Assembly (NCBI RefSeq): GCF_012844225.1
Contig: NZ_JABAGQ010000004.1
Coordinates: 62,001 to 126,000, forward strand
Direction of reading: 5' to 3'
Source: Rhodococcus sp. 105337
GTDB lineage: Bacteria > Actinomycetota > Actinomycetes > Mycobacteriales > Mycobacteriaceae
DNA length: 64,000 bases
Shown in pieces: positions 19,984 to 29,469 of the stretch (position 1 is the first letter of the stretch; each line of letters opens with the position of its first letter). The notes beneath the pieces were generated by a model, which saw only the letters and a program-made list of their open reading frames with translations, did not search any database and was not told the DNA's origin. Both the position numbers and the translations under genes were made by a program.

Positions 19984-21504
19984 GTGAACGAAACAGGTCG
20001 ATCCGGCACCCGGACGGTCGAGGACCCGACGGTGCGGCACGGCCGGCTCCGGCTGTTCTCCTTTGCGACCGCCGAGAAACGCACCGAATATCTGTGGGTG
20101 CTCCGGGCGTTCGATCATGCCCGCGCCAACTACGTGGTGCTGCTGCACGCAGCCGATGTCGAAGCTGTGCTCGGCCGCATCAGCGGTGACGATCCGGCGG
20201 CAGCACTGACCTCGTCGGAGATCGCTCCCCTGCTCGAGCAGTTGCACGCGTGGGGCGTGCTCGAACGCAGCTACGACGGAACCCGCGCAGCCACCCTCGC
20301 GGAGTACCGCAACCGGCACTTCGTCTACCAGTTCGGGCAGGAAGGGTTCTATGCCTTCCGTGCCGTCGACGACGTCCTGACCGGTCGCGGGCACGATGTC
20401 GCGCTGTCCCGGTTGGCGCTGGCCGATCTCCTCGCCGATCTGACCGAACTCGCCGATGCCAACGACGCCGGGGACGGCGAACTCGTGTACCGGAAACTCA
20501 ACCGCCTCGATGCGACCCTGTCGGACATGGCGGAGCGGGCCGCGCGGTTCTACCTCGTCCTGGGTGACCTGGTGCGCACCACCGAGATCACACCCGAAGT
20601 GTTTCTCACCCACAAAGACGCGCTGCTCTCGCACATGCGGGAGTTCAGTTCCGACCTCGCCCGGTACGCGCCGAAGCTCACCGCCGCCCTCGCGCGGGTC
20701 CAGGCCACCGGCGCCGCGCGGCTACCTGCCCTCGCCGCGGCGCACGACGAAAGGGTCCTGCTCTCCTACGAAGAACGCGAAGCCGACTGGCGCCAGCGCT
20801 GGCGCGGGCTCGAACACTGGTTCGCGGGCATGGGGTCGGCGCCGAGCGAATCCGAGCGGTTGCGGGAGGGCACGATGAGTGCGATCGCGGCGGTGCTGGC
20901 GCTGCTGCGCCGCCTCACCGAGACCCGCCGAGGCGGAGTGAGCCGGGAGTCGCAGTTGCGGCACCTGGCGGGATGGTTCGCTGCCGCGCCCAGCGAGGAT
21001 GCCGCGCACGCATTGTTCGGGGCGGTGTTCGACCTGGGCCGTCCCCGGCATTTCTCGGTGCCGCATTCCGACGCCGACGTGGTGCCCGCCAACCGGTCGT
21101 GGTGGGACGCACCGCCGGTCGAGATCTCCCGCACGCTGGCCGAAACGGGCCGGACACCGTCTCCCGGTGCGCCCGGCCGGGTGCACCGCAACGACGCGGC
21201 CGTGCGGCGGTTGCGTGAAGTGCAGTGGGAGAACCAGCGACGCCGTGCCGACGCGGCGCGGTCCCTCGCCTCCGGCGGCGTGCGGGACCGTGAACTCACC
21301 GAACCGGAGACCGAGGTGCTGCTCAGCCTCATCGACGCGGCGCTGTCGGCGCGGGTACCGGTGAGCGGACGCGTCCGCGGCGACGGAACGTCCGGCACGC
21401 AGAACGGCGTGAAACTCACGTTGCGGCCCAGCACCGAATCAACGGTGGTGCGCACCGCACGCGGACGGTTGTATCTGGACGCTCTCACCGTGGACGTGCA
21501 GTGA
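19984..21504 (+). CDS. jetA: Wadjet component JetA (DUF2397/TIGR02677)
   Basis: A 506-residue protein beginning at GTG. It opens with RLRLFSFATAEKRTEYLWVLRAF and contains YRNRHFVYQF and WFAAAPSEDAAHALFGAVFDLGRPRHFSV followed by VPANRSWWDAPPVEISRTL, the pattern of TIGR02677/DUF2397. In Wadjet systems JetA is the kleisin-like subunit bridging the SMC-like JetC dimer. It is the first of three overlapping genes: its stop codon overlaps the GTG of jetB. The system cleaves closed circular plasmids in other bacteria. In the usual naming the DUF2397/2398/2399 type is, as I recall, Wadjet type III. Confidence 0.88.
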   Translation: MNETGRSGTRTVEDPTVRHGRLRLFSFATAEKRTEYLWVLRAFDHARANYVVLLHAADVEAVLGRISGDDPAAALTSSEIAPLLEQLHAWGVLERSYDGTRAATLAEYRNRHFVYQFGQEGFYAFRAVDDVLTGRGHDVALSRLALADLLADLTELADANDAGDGELVYRKLNRLDATLSDMAERAARFYLVLGDLVRTTEITPEVFLTHKDALLSHMREFSSDLARYAPKLTAALARVQATGAARLPALAAAHDERVLLSYEEREADWRQRWRGLEHWFAGMGSAPSESERLREGTMSAIAAVLALLRRLTETRRGGVSRESQLRHLAGWFAAAPSEDAAHALFGAVFDLGRPRHFSVPHSDADVVPANRSWWDAPPVEISRTLAETGRTPSPGAPGRVHRNDAAVRRLREVQWENQRRRADAARSLASGGVRDRELTEPETEVLLSLIDAALSARVPVSGRVRGDGTSGTQNGVKLTLRPSTESTVVRTARGRLYLDALTVDVQ

Positions 21505-22886
21505 GAGCACGCACCATCGCGCCGCTCGACCTCGATTCGTACCAGCGCGCGGCCCGCCTGATCCTCACCCACCACCTGGTGACCTCGACGTTCCCCGACC
21601 GCACCGCCCTGCCGTTGCTGCGGCGGTGGGCCACCGAATTACGTGACGACCTGCTCGACACACTCGGCTACCGGCTCGAGGTGACCGAAACGACGGCCAG
21701 GTTGTTCACCGTGCTGGACCGGCTCGACCCGGGGGCTGGTACCGCCACCCACACCGACCGGCCCTTCGACCGGCGGCGGTATGCCTACCTCGCACTGGCC
21801 GTTGCGGCGCTCGGCCGCGCAGGTGGACAGATCAGCCTGTCCGAACTGGCCGGCCACGTAGCCGCCGATGCCTCCCGGATCGACGGAGTGGATCTGGCCA
21901 CCGACAGGGCGACGGACCGCGACGCCTTCGTCGACGCGGTGGCCTGGCTCGCGGCGCGCGGGGCGATTTCCCTCGCCGACGGTGATGCGGGTGGATGGGC
22001 GAGCGATCCCGACAGCGGCGAAGCTCTCTACGACATCGACCGGTCGGTCGTGGCGGCATTGTTCCGTCCGCCGCTGGCCCTGCAGCACCTGAACTCGGTG
22101 CGCGGTCTGCTCGCGGACCCGGCCGGCGGCGCCCACGTGTCCGACGGGCGGCGTTCCGCCGAGGCCACGCGACGGGTTCGTCGCGCTCTGATCCAGCGTC
22201 CCGTCGTCTACGCGGAGGGACTCGACGACGCCGAAGCAGTGCAACTCGCGCTGCCGCGCACCACCGCCGACCTGGAAGTGCTCACCGGACTGGTGGCGGA
22301 GCGGCGTGCGGAGGGCGTGGCCCTGGTGGACACCTCCGGTCGCCTGTCGGACGTGCGGTTCCCCGGCACCGGCACCGTCGCGCAGGTGGCACTGTTGCTG
22401 GCCGGAGAGATCTGCGACCGGGTGCTCGACCCGGATCTGCCTGCACCGCTGCGACTTCCCCTCCCCGCCGACGAGCACGACGCTCTCGTCGCGGCGGTGG
22501 ACGCAGCGATTCCACGCTCGGGGGTGTTCACCGCGTTGGCGGTGACCGGCCCACCCGACCGCGCGGACGGAGACGATCTCTCCGGAGAGCGCGTCCGGCC
22601 CGAGCACCCGATGGTCGACGATGCGTGGCTGGCGAGCACCATCCGCGGGCTCGTCGACACCTACGGCCGCACCTTCGCGGCGCAATGGCAGGCGGATCCG
22701 GCGGGCCTCACGGACGCGGCGGTGGCTCTGCTCGCGAAGCTGGACCTCGTCGCCCGGGTGCCCGGTGGCGTGCTCGCGCTGCCCGCGTCGGCGCGGTTCC
22801 GGGGCGCGACCGTCAGTGTGCGTAAACGAGATCCGCAGATCGACCTGTTCCCGGACGAGACAAGCGAGACGGAGAGTCATGAGTAG
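21501..22886 (+). CDS. jetB: Wadjet component JetB (DUF2398/TIGR02678)
   Basis: A 461-residue protein with the TIGR02678 pattern: YQRAARLILTHHLV near the start, then FDRRRYAYLALAVAALGRAGGQISLSELA and GEALYDIDRSVVAALF. JetB corresponds to the KITE (winged-helix) subunits of SMC complexes such as MukE. It begins at GTG overlapping the jetA stop and its end overlaps jetC by eight bases, so the three subunits are made in fixed proportion. No nuclease motif is visible in it. Confidence 0.88.
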   Translation: MRARTIAPLDLDSYQRAARLILTHHLVTSTFPDRTALPLLRRWATELRDDLLDTLGYRLEVTETTARLFTVLDRLDPGAGTATHTDRPFDRRRYAYLALAVAALGRAGGQISLSELAGHVAADASRIDGVDLATDRATDRDAFVDAVAWLAARGAISLADGDAGGWASDPDSGEALYDIDRSVVAALFRPPLALQHLNSVRGLLADPAGGAHVSDGRRSAEATRRVRRALIQRPVVYAEGLDDAEAVQLALPRTTADLEVLTGLVAERRAEGVALVDTSGRLSDVRFPGTGTVAQVALLLAGEICDRVLDPDLPAPLRLPLPADEHDALVAAVDAAIPRSGVFTALAVTGPPDRADGDDLSGERVRPEHPMVDDAWLASTIRGLVDTYGRTFAAQWQADPAGLTDAAVALLAKLDLVARVPGGVLALPASARFRGATVSVRKRDPQIDLFPDETSETESHE

Positions 22887-25800
22887 TGCCCGTTTCCGGC
22901 CCACCCGCGCCGGAATCATCAATCTGTGGGACTACCGGGATCAAGAGTTCTCGTTCGCGGACGGGCGCCTGGTGCTCCGTGGCCCCAACGGGTCGGGTAA
23001 GACCAAGGCCCTCGAGGTGCTGTTCCCGTTCGTGCTCGACGGGCGCATCGAACCGCGCCGGCTCAACCCGTTCGCGGGCGAAGAGCGCACGATGCGCTCG
23101 AACCTGCTGTACCAGGGGCAGGACAGCGCGTACTCCTACGTGTGGATGGAGTTCTGCCGCGGCCGGGCCGAGGACCCGGAGGCCGTCACGGTCGGGGTCG
23201 GCATGCGCGCCACGCGGGGAAACGACAAGGTCACGCGCTGGTATTTCGTCGTCGACGGACGCGTGGGTGTCGACTTCTCGTTGCTCGACACCGAAGACCG
23301 GCCGCTGACCCGGAAGCAGCTGATCGAGGAAGTCGGCGCCGACGCGGTCACCGACCGGCCGGTGGAGTACCGGGCGGCCATCGATGCGCGCATGTTCGGG
23401 CTGGGGGCGCAGCGATACGACCAATTGATCAACCTGATCCTCACGTTGCGACGCCCGCAGCTGGCGAAGAACCTCGATCCCAAGGGGTTGTCCCAGGCGC
23501 TGACCGACGGTCTCCGCCCACTCGACGATCAACTGCTGGTCGAGGCGGCCCGGTCGTTCTCCGACATGGAGGAGGTGTCGCGGACGCTCGAATCGCTGGC
23601 CGCGGCCGACGACGCGGCGCAGAGTTTCGTCGCCGTGTACTCGAACTATCTGCGGCAGCAGGCACGCTCGGAGGTCGACCAGGTGGGGATGCGTCTCGCG
23701 ACGGTCCGGGCCGCAGTCGAGGCGTTGCGCTCTGCCGTCGCCGACAGAGAAGGAGCCGCCGCCGCCCGCGCACAGGCCGAGGAAACCCTCGCCGTGGCCG
23801 AGCGCGACCTCGAACAGGCCCGCGCCAATCTCGACGCCCTGCAACGCTCCGGCGCATACGAGGGCAAACAACAACTCGACGACCTTGCGCAGGCGGTCGC
23901 GAACCTCGAACGCACCACCGCGGTGCAGGCCGAGCAGGCAGAGCGGGCTCAGAGCGCGGTCGCGCAGCGCGCCGACGAACTCGAGCGGGCCGAGTCCGCC
24001 CTCGCCGCAGCACTGTCGACGCGGACCCGCTGCGAGGATGCACTTCACGAGGCCGCCGAAGACGCGGGCATCGACTGGCACGGTGCCGAACATCTCGATC
24101 GAACCGATCGGCTCGTCGCCGCGCTCGACGCACACGCGGAAGAACGCGACGCCGACGTGCGGGCGGTGCGGGCGGCCACCGGAAGCGTGGACGCCGCTGC
24201 GGCAGCGCGCACGCGTGCGGAGGCCGCGGCGACGCGCAGTCGCGCGCAACGCGAGTCGGCCGCCGCTGCGGTGGACGCGGCGGAAACAGTGGTCGCACTG
24301 ACGCGAGCGGAGACGGCCACCGACCTGCGGACATGGTGGACAGAGCATGCGGAACGCTATGCGGTAGAGGGCATTTCGCAGGATCTGCTCGACGCGCTGG
24401 ACTCCGCGATCGCGGCCGCCGGGCAGGACGACGCCGCGACACCCGCCTCTGTGCTCGGCATCCACACGGCCCCCGCGCTCGAGGAACTCCGGTTCCGGCG
24501 ACGCGCGCTCACCTCGGAGATCGAAACACTCGGGGTGCGGATCGCGGAGTACGACGTTGAGCGGACCGAAGTGGACGCCGAACACGACGACGCTCCCCCG
24601 CCGTTCCCGGCGCGGACGGGAAGCCGGGAGTCGCTGCCGGGCGCTCCGTTGTGGCGTCTGGTGCGATTCCGCGACGACGTCACCGCAGCGGACGCAGCCG
24701 GAATCGAGGCGGCCTTGCAGGCCGCGAACGTGCTCGACGGATGGATCTGGGCGGGGAACGGCGAGTTGCCTGCCACCGAGTCGGAACAATTCCTCGTCGC
24801 GGTGCCGGCACCGCATCGGCCGTCGGGGCCGACGCTGGCCGATGTGCTGGTGCCCGAACCCGATACGGAGGTCCCCGAGCGCGATGTCGCCGCCGTGCTC
24901 GAGTCGATCGCGCTGACGTCCACACCGGCCGGCGGGGTCGCAGTGTCGGTGGACGTCACGGGCGGTTTCCGGCAGGGCACTCAGGTGGGCCGGCACGTCA
25001 AGACACACGCCGAGTTCATCGGGGCGACGGCCCGCGCACGCCGGCGACAACGACGAGTCACGGAACTCGAACGTGCGGTCGCCGAAGCACGTTCGACGGC
25101 GGAGTCGTTGCGCGAGCAGCATCGCCTCCTCGGGGACCGGCTGACCGGGCTCGACGAAGCCGCCGCCGCGGTGCCCCGCACCGGGTCGGTGCTTGCCGCT
25201 TTGCGGAAGGTCACCGAGTGCGCGGGTGCACTGCGGACGTCCACCGAGGCGGCTGCGGCCGCCGACCGCGATCTCGATCAGGCGCTGGCGGAATTCGCTA
25301 CCCGGCAGCAGCACCTGCGCTCGATCGCCGCACGACATCGCGCGCCCCACCTCCCGCAGGAACTCGACAGCCTGGACGCTGCGGTGCGGCACTTCCGCTC
25401 GCAGGGACAGGCCCTGCTGCGGGCGTTGCGAGAGCACGCCGCCACCGGCGAGCGGGTACGAGAAGCGCGGGTGCGGCTCGACGAGGCACGCCGCGTCGCC
25501 GACGAAGCCGCCGAACAATCGGCCATCTCCGAAGAGTCGTTCACCGCCCAGCGACAGAAACTCGAAACACTGCGCGACGCGCTCGGTGCCGGCGCCGACC
25601 GGATCGACGTGCAACTCGAACAGGCTCGGGCCCGGATCGAGTCTGCGAAGACCTCCCAGCGTGCCGCGCGCAAAGCGTATGAAGCGGCCATCGAGCGGAT
25701 CGGCAAGTCGGAGGCCGCGCATACCGCCGCCGAGGACACCCTGCGTTCGGCGCTGGCGGAATCCCGCGCCGACGCCGAGCGGCTGGCGCCTTTCGCGCGG

Positions 25801-27042
25801 CCGGACCTGCTGGCGCTCCTCGGGATCGAGCACCCGCACGCGTGGCCGGCGAGCACCGCGGCGTGGCTGGACACCGACCAACTGCTGTACCGGATTCAGC
25901 ACGCGGAACCCGACGCCGACGTTCCGGTCTTCCCGTCCGAGGTGCAGGCGCTCTTCCGTTCGCTGGCAGCGGCGACGGCAACGGTCACCGCCAGTGAATC
26001 GGCTCGCAAGTCCACGCGCACCGCGCTCGCCGCTGCCGTGCAGGAGTTCGATACGGAACTCGCGCGTAGTCAGGACTACCGGTTGCAGTGGGATGCGCCC
26101 GACGGGCTGACCGTGGTGCAGGTGCAGGACGAACAGGGGTACTCGTCGGTCGGGCAGTTCGCGGTGCGTATCGCGCACGCTCGTCGCGAGCAGGAGTTGC
26201 TGCTGACCGACTCCGAGCGCCGCATCCTCGAAGATGCCCTGCTGGCGGCTCTGTCCCAGCAGATCCACGAACGCACCGTCGACGCACGAGACCTGATCGC
26301 ACGCATGGGTGCCGAGATGCGGCAGCGGCACATGTCCTCGGGCAACACGATCGGCGTGCACTGGGTGCTCGCGGACGATCTGGACGACCCGGCGCGCGCG
26401 GTCTGCAAACTGCTCGACCGCGACGCTGCGGCGCTGTCGGCGGACGACCTCGCCGGCATCCGGGCGCACTTCGCATCCCGGATCCGTGCGGAACGAGCCG
26501 CGCATCCGGAGCGCTCCTACCCGGAAATCCTTGCCACGACCCTCGATTACCGCCGTTGGCGGGTGTTCTCGTTCAGTCTCATCGGCGCGGACGGGAGCGA
26601 CGACAAACTCACACCTGCGCGGCATTCGGCGTTGTCGGGCGGTGAGCAGTCGGTGTCGCTGCATCTGCCGTTGTTCGCGGCGGCGCACGTGATGCTCGAT
26701 TCCGCGGATCCGCATGCGCCGCGGTTGCTGGCGTTGGACGAAGCGTTCGCGGGCGTCGACGACACGGGGCGAAGCGAGTTGCTCAGTCTGTGTGTGCAGT
26801 TCGACCTGGACTTGTTCATGACCGGATTCGACCTGTGGATCACGTACGCCGGTGTTCCCGGTTGCGCGCACTACGACCTGTCGCATTCGGTCGCCGAGCA
26901 CACCGTTGCCGCGACGCTGCTGGTGTGGTCGGGCGGGGAACTGCTGGCCGAGCACGACGGCTCGGACCTCGCAATTGCGTTGGGATCCCCCGGTACCCGG
27001 AAGGTGGCGCAGCCGGTGGAGGGGTCACTCGAATTCGTCTAG
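22879..27042 (+). CDS. jetC: Wadjet component JetC, SMC-like ATPase (TIGR02680)
   Basis: A 1387-residue SMC/MukB-type ATPase. The N-terminal head starts RFRPTRAGIINLWDYRDQEF with Walker A LRGPNGSGKT (Lys41). A very long Ala/Glu/Arg-rich coiled coil fills roughly residues 240-1130, interrupted near the middle (around residues 560-700) by a more globular hinge-like segment. The C-terminal head carries the signature ALSGGEQSVSLHLPLF and Walker B RLLALDEAFAGVD. In Wadjet this motor extrudes plasmid DNA loops that JetD then cuts. The ATG at 22879 overlaps the end of jetB. All ATPase motifs look intact. No jetD follows. Confidence 0.9.
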   Translation: MSSARFRPTRAGIINLWDYRDQEFSFADGRLVLRGPNGSGKTKALEVLFPFVLDGRIEPRRLNPFAGEERTMRSNLLYQGQDSAYSYVWMEFCRGRAEDPEAVTVGVGMRATRGNDKVTRWYFVVDGRVGVDFSLLDTEDRPLTRKQLIEEVGADAVTDRPVEYRAAIDARMFGLGAQRYDQLINLILTLRRPQLAKNLDPKGLSQALTDGLRPLDDQLLVEAARSFSDMEEVSRTLESLAAADDAAQSFVAVYSNYLRQQARSEVDQVGMRLATVRAAVEALRSAVADREGAAAARAQAEETLAVAERDLEQARANLDALQRSGAYEGKQQLDDLAQAVANLERTTAVQAEQAERAQSAVAQRADELERAESALAAALSTRTRCEDALHEAAEDAGIDWHGAEHLDRTDRLVAALDAHAEERDADVRAVRAATGSVDAAAAARTRAEAAATRSRAQRESAAAAVDAAETVVALTRAETATDLRTWWTEHAERYAVEGISQDLLDALDSAIAAAGQDDAATPASVLGIHTAPALEELRFRRRALTSEIETLGVRIAEYDVERTEVDAEHDDAPPPFPARTGSRESLPGAPLWRLVRFRDDVTAADAAGIEAALQAANVLDGWIWAGNGELPATESEQFLVAVPAPHRPSGPTLADVLVPEPDTEVPERDVAAVLESIALTSTPAGGVAVSVDVTGGFRQGTQVGRHVKTHAEFIGATARARRRQRRVTELERAVAEARSTAESLREQHRLLGDRLTGLDEAAAAVPRTGSVLAALRKVTECAGALRTSTEAAAAADRDLDQALAEFATRQQHLRSIAARHRAPHLPQELDSLDAAVRHFRSQGQALLRALREHAATGERVREARVRLDEARRVADEAAEQSAISEESFTAQRQKLETLRDALGAGADRIDVQLEQARARIESAKTSQRAARKAYEAAIERIGKSEAAHTAAEDTLRSALAESRADAERLAPFARPDLLALLGIEHPHAWPASTAAWLDTDQLLYRIQHAEPDADVPVFPSEVQALFRSLAAATATVTASESARKSTRTALAAAVQEFDTELARSQDYRLQWDAPDGLTVVQVQDEQGYSSVGQFAVRIAHARREQELLLTDSERRILEDALLAALSQQIHERTVDARDLIARMGAEMRQRHMSSGNTIGVHWVLADDLDDPARAVCKLLDRDAAALSADDLAGIRAHFASRIRAERAAHPERSYPEILATTLDYRRWRVFSFSLIGADGSDDKLTPARHSALSGGEQSVSLHLPLFAAAHVMLDSADPHAPRLLALDEAFAGVDDTGRSELLSLCVQFDLDLFMTGFDLWITYAGVPGCAHYDLSHSVAEHTVAATLLVWSGGELLAEHDGSDLAIALGSPGTRKVAQPVEGSLEFV

Positions 27043-27437
27043 CCACGTGCAGGCGGCGGGCCCGGTTCCACAGTCACCGCACGGAGATCGGATCGCCCCT
27101 GGTACAGCAGGCCCAGCGAACCGATCTCCGTGCGGCGAGTGCGAATTCGGCGACCGAAGCAGGTACGCAATTAGTTTCGCGAACATCGCAAATGTGCCGG
27201 CGTGGATTCCACGATTCACTACCGAAGCCGGCTCATTATCCGAAACCCCTTCCGGGCCAAAGAAAACCCCGGCTATCTTCGCCGATTGTGTAATGAACAT
27301 CGAATTTCCCACGATGATCGGGGCATGACACACCCGCACGGATCGGTCTCCGCAATACCCACCGGCCTCGTCGGGGCATCACCGAACACCCGCTCTCCTA
27401 TTCCGGATCGAATCTCACCGAACCGAAAGGAAACACC
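27043..27437. other. Intergenic stretch after jetC, no jetD
   Basis: No gene is seen in these ~395 bases. The expected fourth Wadjet gene (DUF2399/TIGR02679, a Toprim-type nuclease of ~400 residues) would normally start here, but neither an open frame nor a recognisable fragment was found. The stretch contains the large inverted repeat at 27077-27135 and, toward its end, a moderately AT-rich region and a GAAAGGAAACACC ribosome-binding site for the secreted-protein gene at 27438. Confidence 0.6.
27077..27135. repeat. 15-base inverted repeat with 29-base loop downstream of jetC
   Basis: CCGCACGGAGATCGG at 27077-27091 is exactly complementary to CCGATCTCCGTGCGG at 27121-27135. In RNA it would form a strong stem 34 bases after the jetC stop. 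It lacks a following T-run, so it is an unusual terminator, if it is one; a protein-binding site or the scar of a lost element are alternatives. Confidence 0.6.
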
Positions 27438-27935
27438 ATGCGCGTCTCCACACGGCTTTCGATTCTGACCGGTACGGCGCTCGCCGCCGCCGGTGTGGCG
27501 GTAGCGGGAGCGCCCGCCGCCGCAGCCGACCCAATCGGCCCCACGCTGACCTCTGCTCCGATCTCCGTTTACCAAATTCCCGCTGTCGGCGTGCAGATCA
27601 CCGGACTCGGACTTCCGGATCTGCTCTTCTCCTCTGTGAACGCCTCGTCTCCCGGAAAGGGCCGGACGACCTTCACCCTGCCCGTGAGCGACGCCCCGTG
27701 CTGGACCAGCGCTGCGCTCACGCTCGTCCGCATCAACTATGTGAATCTGGCGAACGGCACCAGCGGCTCCACGAGCTTGCGGCCCTGCACGCCATACGGT
27801 TCACTGCCCGATGCGCCCACGGTCGACACCGGATCGGGACCCGTCGCCATCACCGTCGCCATCGTCGGGGCCGAGGGCTACCCCAATGCCGGACAACCGT
27901 CGCTCCCCGGTATCGGAGGTTTCGTCGCTCCCTGA
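27438..27935 (+). CDS. Secreted protein of unknown function
   Basis: A 165-residue protein with a clear signal peptide (residues 1 to ~30, ending APAAAADP). The mature part is rich in Gly, Ser, Thr, Pro and Val with two Cys residues (APCWTS and LRPCTPYG) that could form a disulfide, and is predicted to be mostly beta-structure. No catalytic motif is visible. Small exported proteins of this type are frequent in Rhodococcus. The start is supported by an AAAGGAAA sequence nine bases upstream. It is a single gene. Confidence 0.75.
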   Translation: MRVSTRLSILTGTALAAAGVAVAGAPAAAADPIGPTLTSAPISVYQIPAVGVQITGLGLPDLLFSSVNASSPGKGRTTFTLPVSDAPCWTSAALTLVRINYVNLANGTSGSTSLRPCTPYGSLPDAPTVDTGSGPVAITVAIVGAEGYPNAGQPSLPGIGGFVAP

Positions 27936-28082
27936 CTCTCCCCGGCGGCATGAGCGCGCCCGATCCGCGCATTCGTCCCGGGTCTATACAGTGGCCCTGC
28001 AACGGTGTGATGCGCCGCGTCGTGTCCCCGGACTGTTTCCGGTCCGGGGCACGAGGGTGCCGGGGGTCGGTCGAGCAGGGGA

Positions 28083-28442
28083 ATGGAGTCGGCGGGAGTG
28101 CGAGCAACCACGGTCAAGTTCGCTCGCGAGCGGTTGGGTGCGCTGGTGCGCGAAGTCAACGACGACACCGTCGCGGTCGAGATTACCGGGAAACACCATG
28201 AGGCAGTGCTGATCTCGAAGAAGCGATATCTCGCGCTGCAGGAGGCCACGTTTCTCCTCCGCTCACCCGAACTCATGGACAGTCTCCGCAAGGAGATGGC
28301 GCGTTCGCTTCTCGAAGAACACTCGACCACCGCGCCGGACGGCGCCACCGACAAGGCCGAGAAACCGAAAACACCCGCCCGGCGTCCGCCACGCGCGCGC
28401 TCCCGCAAGCAGCGGAAGAAGAAGCGGAAGAAAGCCGACTAG
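28083..28442 (+). CDS. Phd/YefM-type antitoxin-like protein with basic tail
   Basis: A 119-residue protein. Residues ~8-70 match the Phd/YefM fold (TTVKFARERLGALVREVNDDTVAVEITG, then EAVLISKKRYLALQEATFLL). The last ~45 residues are disordered and extremely basic, ending with runs of Lys/Arg (RKQRKKKRKKAD). Antitoxins of this family repress their own operon and bind a RelE- or Doc-type toxin, but no toxin gene lies next to it: downstream is a small membrane protein on the other strand. It may be an orphan regulator. A GTG at 28098 is an alternative start. Confidence 0.75.
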   Translation: MESAGVRATTVKFARERLGALVREVNDDTVAVEITGKHHEAVLISKKRYLALQEATFLLRSPELMDSLRKEMARSLLEEHSTTAPDGATDKAEKPKTPARRPPRARSRKQRKKKRKKAD

Positions 28443-28454
28443 CGCCGACACGTC

Positions 28455-28670
28455 CTACGGGTTGTTCAGCCGGGCGCGATAACCGAAGAACACCACCGAG
28501 ACCAGTCCTGCAGCGATCATCGAGCCGCCCACAGTCGTGGGAATGTCCGGACGAAAAGCGACGACCACGCCACCTATCGCGAGCACCGCTCCGAATGTTG
28601 CCAGCCAGATCGCGATCGCGGCGGCACGCCCTCGCGCTGCCCGGGCCGTGTCGTCATGATCGTTCGCCAT
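28455..28670 (-). CDS. Small membrane protein (two helices)
   Basis: A 71-residue protein with two hydrophobic helices (about residues 19-40 and 46-66) separated by a short loop (RPDIPTTVGG). The N-terminus is hydrophilic with several Asp and Arg residues. It belongs to no family I can name; similar short proteins are common in Rhodococcus and Nocardia. It converges with the antitoxin-like gene, 12 bases between the two stop codons. Confidence 0.65.
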   Translation of the reverse strand: MANDHDDTARAARGRAAAIAIWLATFGAVLAIGGVVVAFRPDIPTTVGGSMIAAGLVSVVFFGYRARLNNP

Positions 28671-28770
28671 CGTTCACCGCAATCAGGGTTGTTCGCCGGA
28701 CGACCCGAGCAACTCGAACGGGTCACGGCACAGGATCGCAGGTTGTGTCGAGCAATGCACCCCTCGAGGG

Positions 28771-29328
28771 TTACCGGCGCGGTTCGTATCGCATTGCCAC
28801 GGTGCCCGCACCGAATTCGTGCCGGTCCAGGAAGCGCAATTCGAGGGGCTTCGACAACCCCGCGAACAACGTCGGTCCGTGGCCGGCGACCCTGGGCTGC
28901 ACCACGAACTCGTACTCGTCGATCAGCCCCAGTTCGGCCAACGCCAACGGGAGTCGCACGCCTCCGACGAACAGACCGTTGGGCGCTTCCTGCTTGAGTT
29001 TCCGCACCGCCTCGGCCAGGTCCCCCTGTACGAGTTCCGCGTTCCAGTCGACACTCGGGAGCGTGCTCGACACGACGTACTTCTTCGCTGCGTCGATCGT
29101 CCGGGCGAACGGGTCCGTCCATTCGGGATTCTCTGCCGACGACGGCGACAATCGCCACGCCGACTCCATGAGTTCGTACGTCACGCGGCCGAAGAGCAGC
29201 GCGTCGGCCCGCTCGAGGTTCGCGGTGTGGTGGCGGTGCAACCCCTGCAACTCTTCCTCCGCAGGCACCGCGCGATGATCGCAGCATCCGTCCAGAGTGA
29301 TGTTGATGGAGTACCGGAGTAGTCCCAT
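28771..29328 (-). CDS. Dihydrofolate reductase-fold (RibD C-terminal) protein
   Basis: A 185-residue protein of the RibD C-terminal/DHFR-fold family: YSINITLDGCCDH at the start, LLFGRVTYELMESAW in the nucleotide-binding region, KYVVSSTL and NGLFVGGVRLPLALAELGLIDEYEFVVQPRVAGHG at the end. Family members are NADPH-binding reductases of unknown substrate, found widely in actinomycetes. The ATG at 29328 gives the usual start MGLLRYSI; an upstream in-frame ATG at 29352 adds eight unlikely residues. A related gene is encoded divergently at 29470. Confidence 0.8.
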   Translation of the reverse strand: MGLLRYSINITLDGCCDHRAVPAEEELQGLHRHHTANLERADALLFGRVTYELMESAWRLSPSSAENPEWTDPFARTIDAAKKYVVSSTLPSVDWNAELVQGDLAEAVRKLKQEAPNGLFVGGVRLPLALAELGLIDEYEFVVQPRVAGHGPTLFAGLSKPLELRFLDRHEFGAGTVAMRYEPRR

Positions 29329-29469
29329 CGGCCGAGAATACGTGAGAGGCAAGTGCCGTTCCGGCGCTTCGGCTGCACCGATAGAAGAAGATGCCGAGTG
29401 TGCGATGAGTATGCCTGCCCGGCACGGTCTACTTCTTCGACCGAGGAACTACGACGGGGAGGTGGGGGC

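Noticed and set aside
23441-24442. Long minus-strand open frames across jetC (for example 22813-26955)
   Set aside because: They are complementary shadows of the coding frame with Arg/Pro-rich, family-less sequence; jetC itself has clear SMC motifs.
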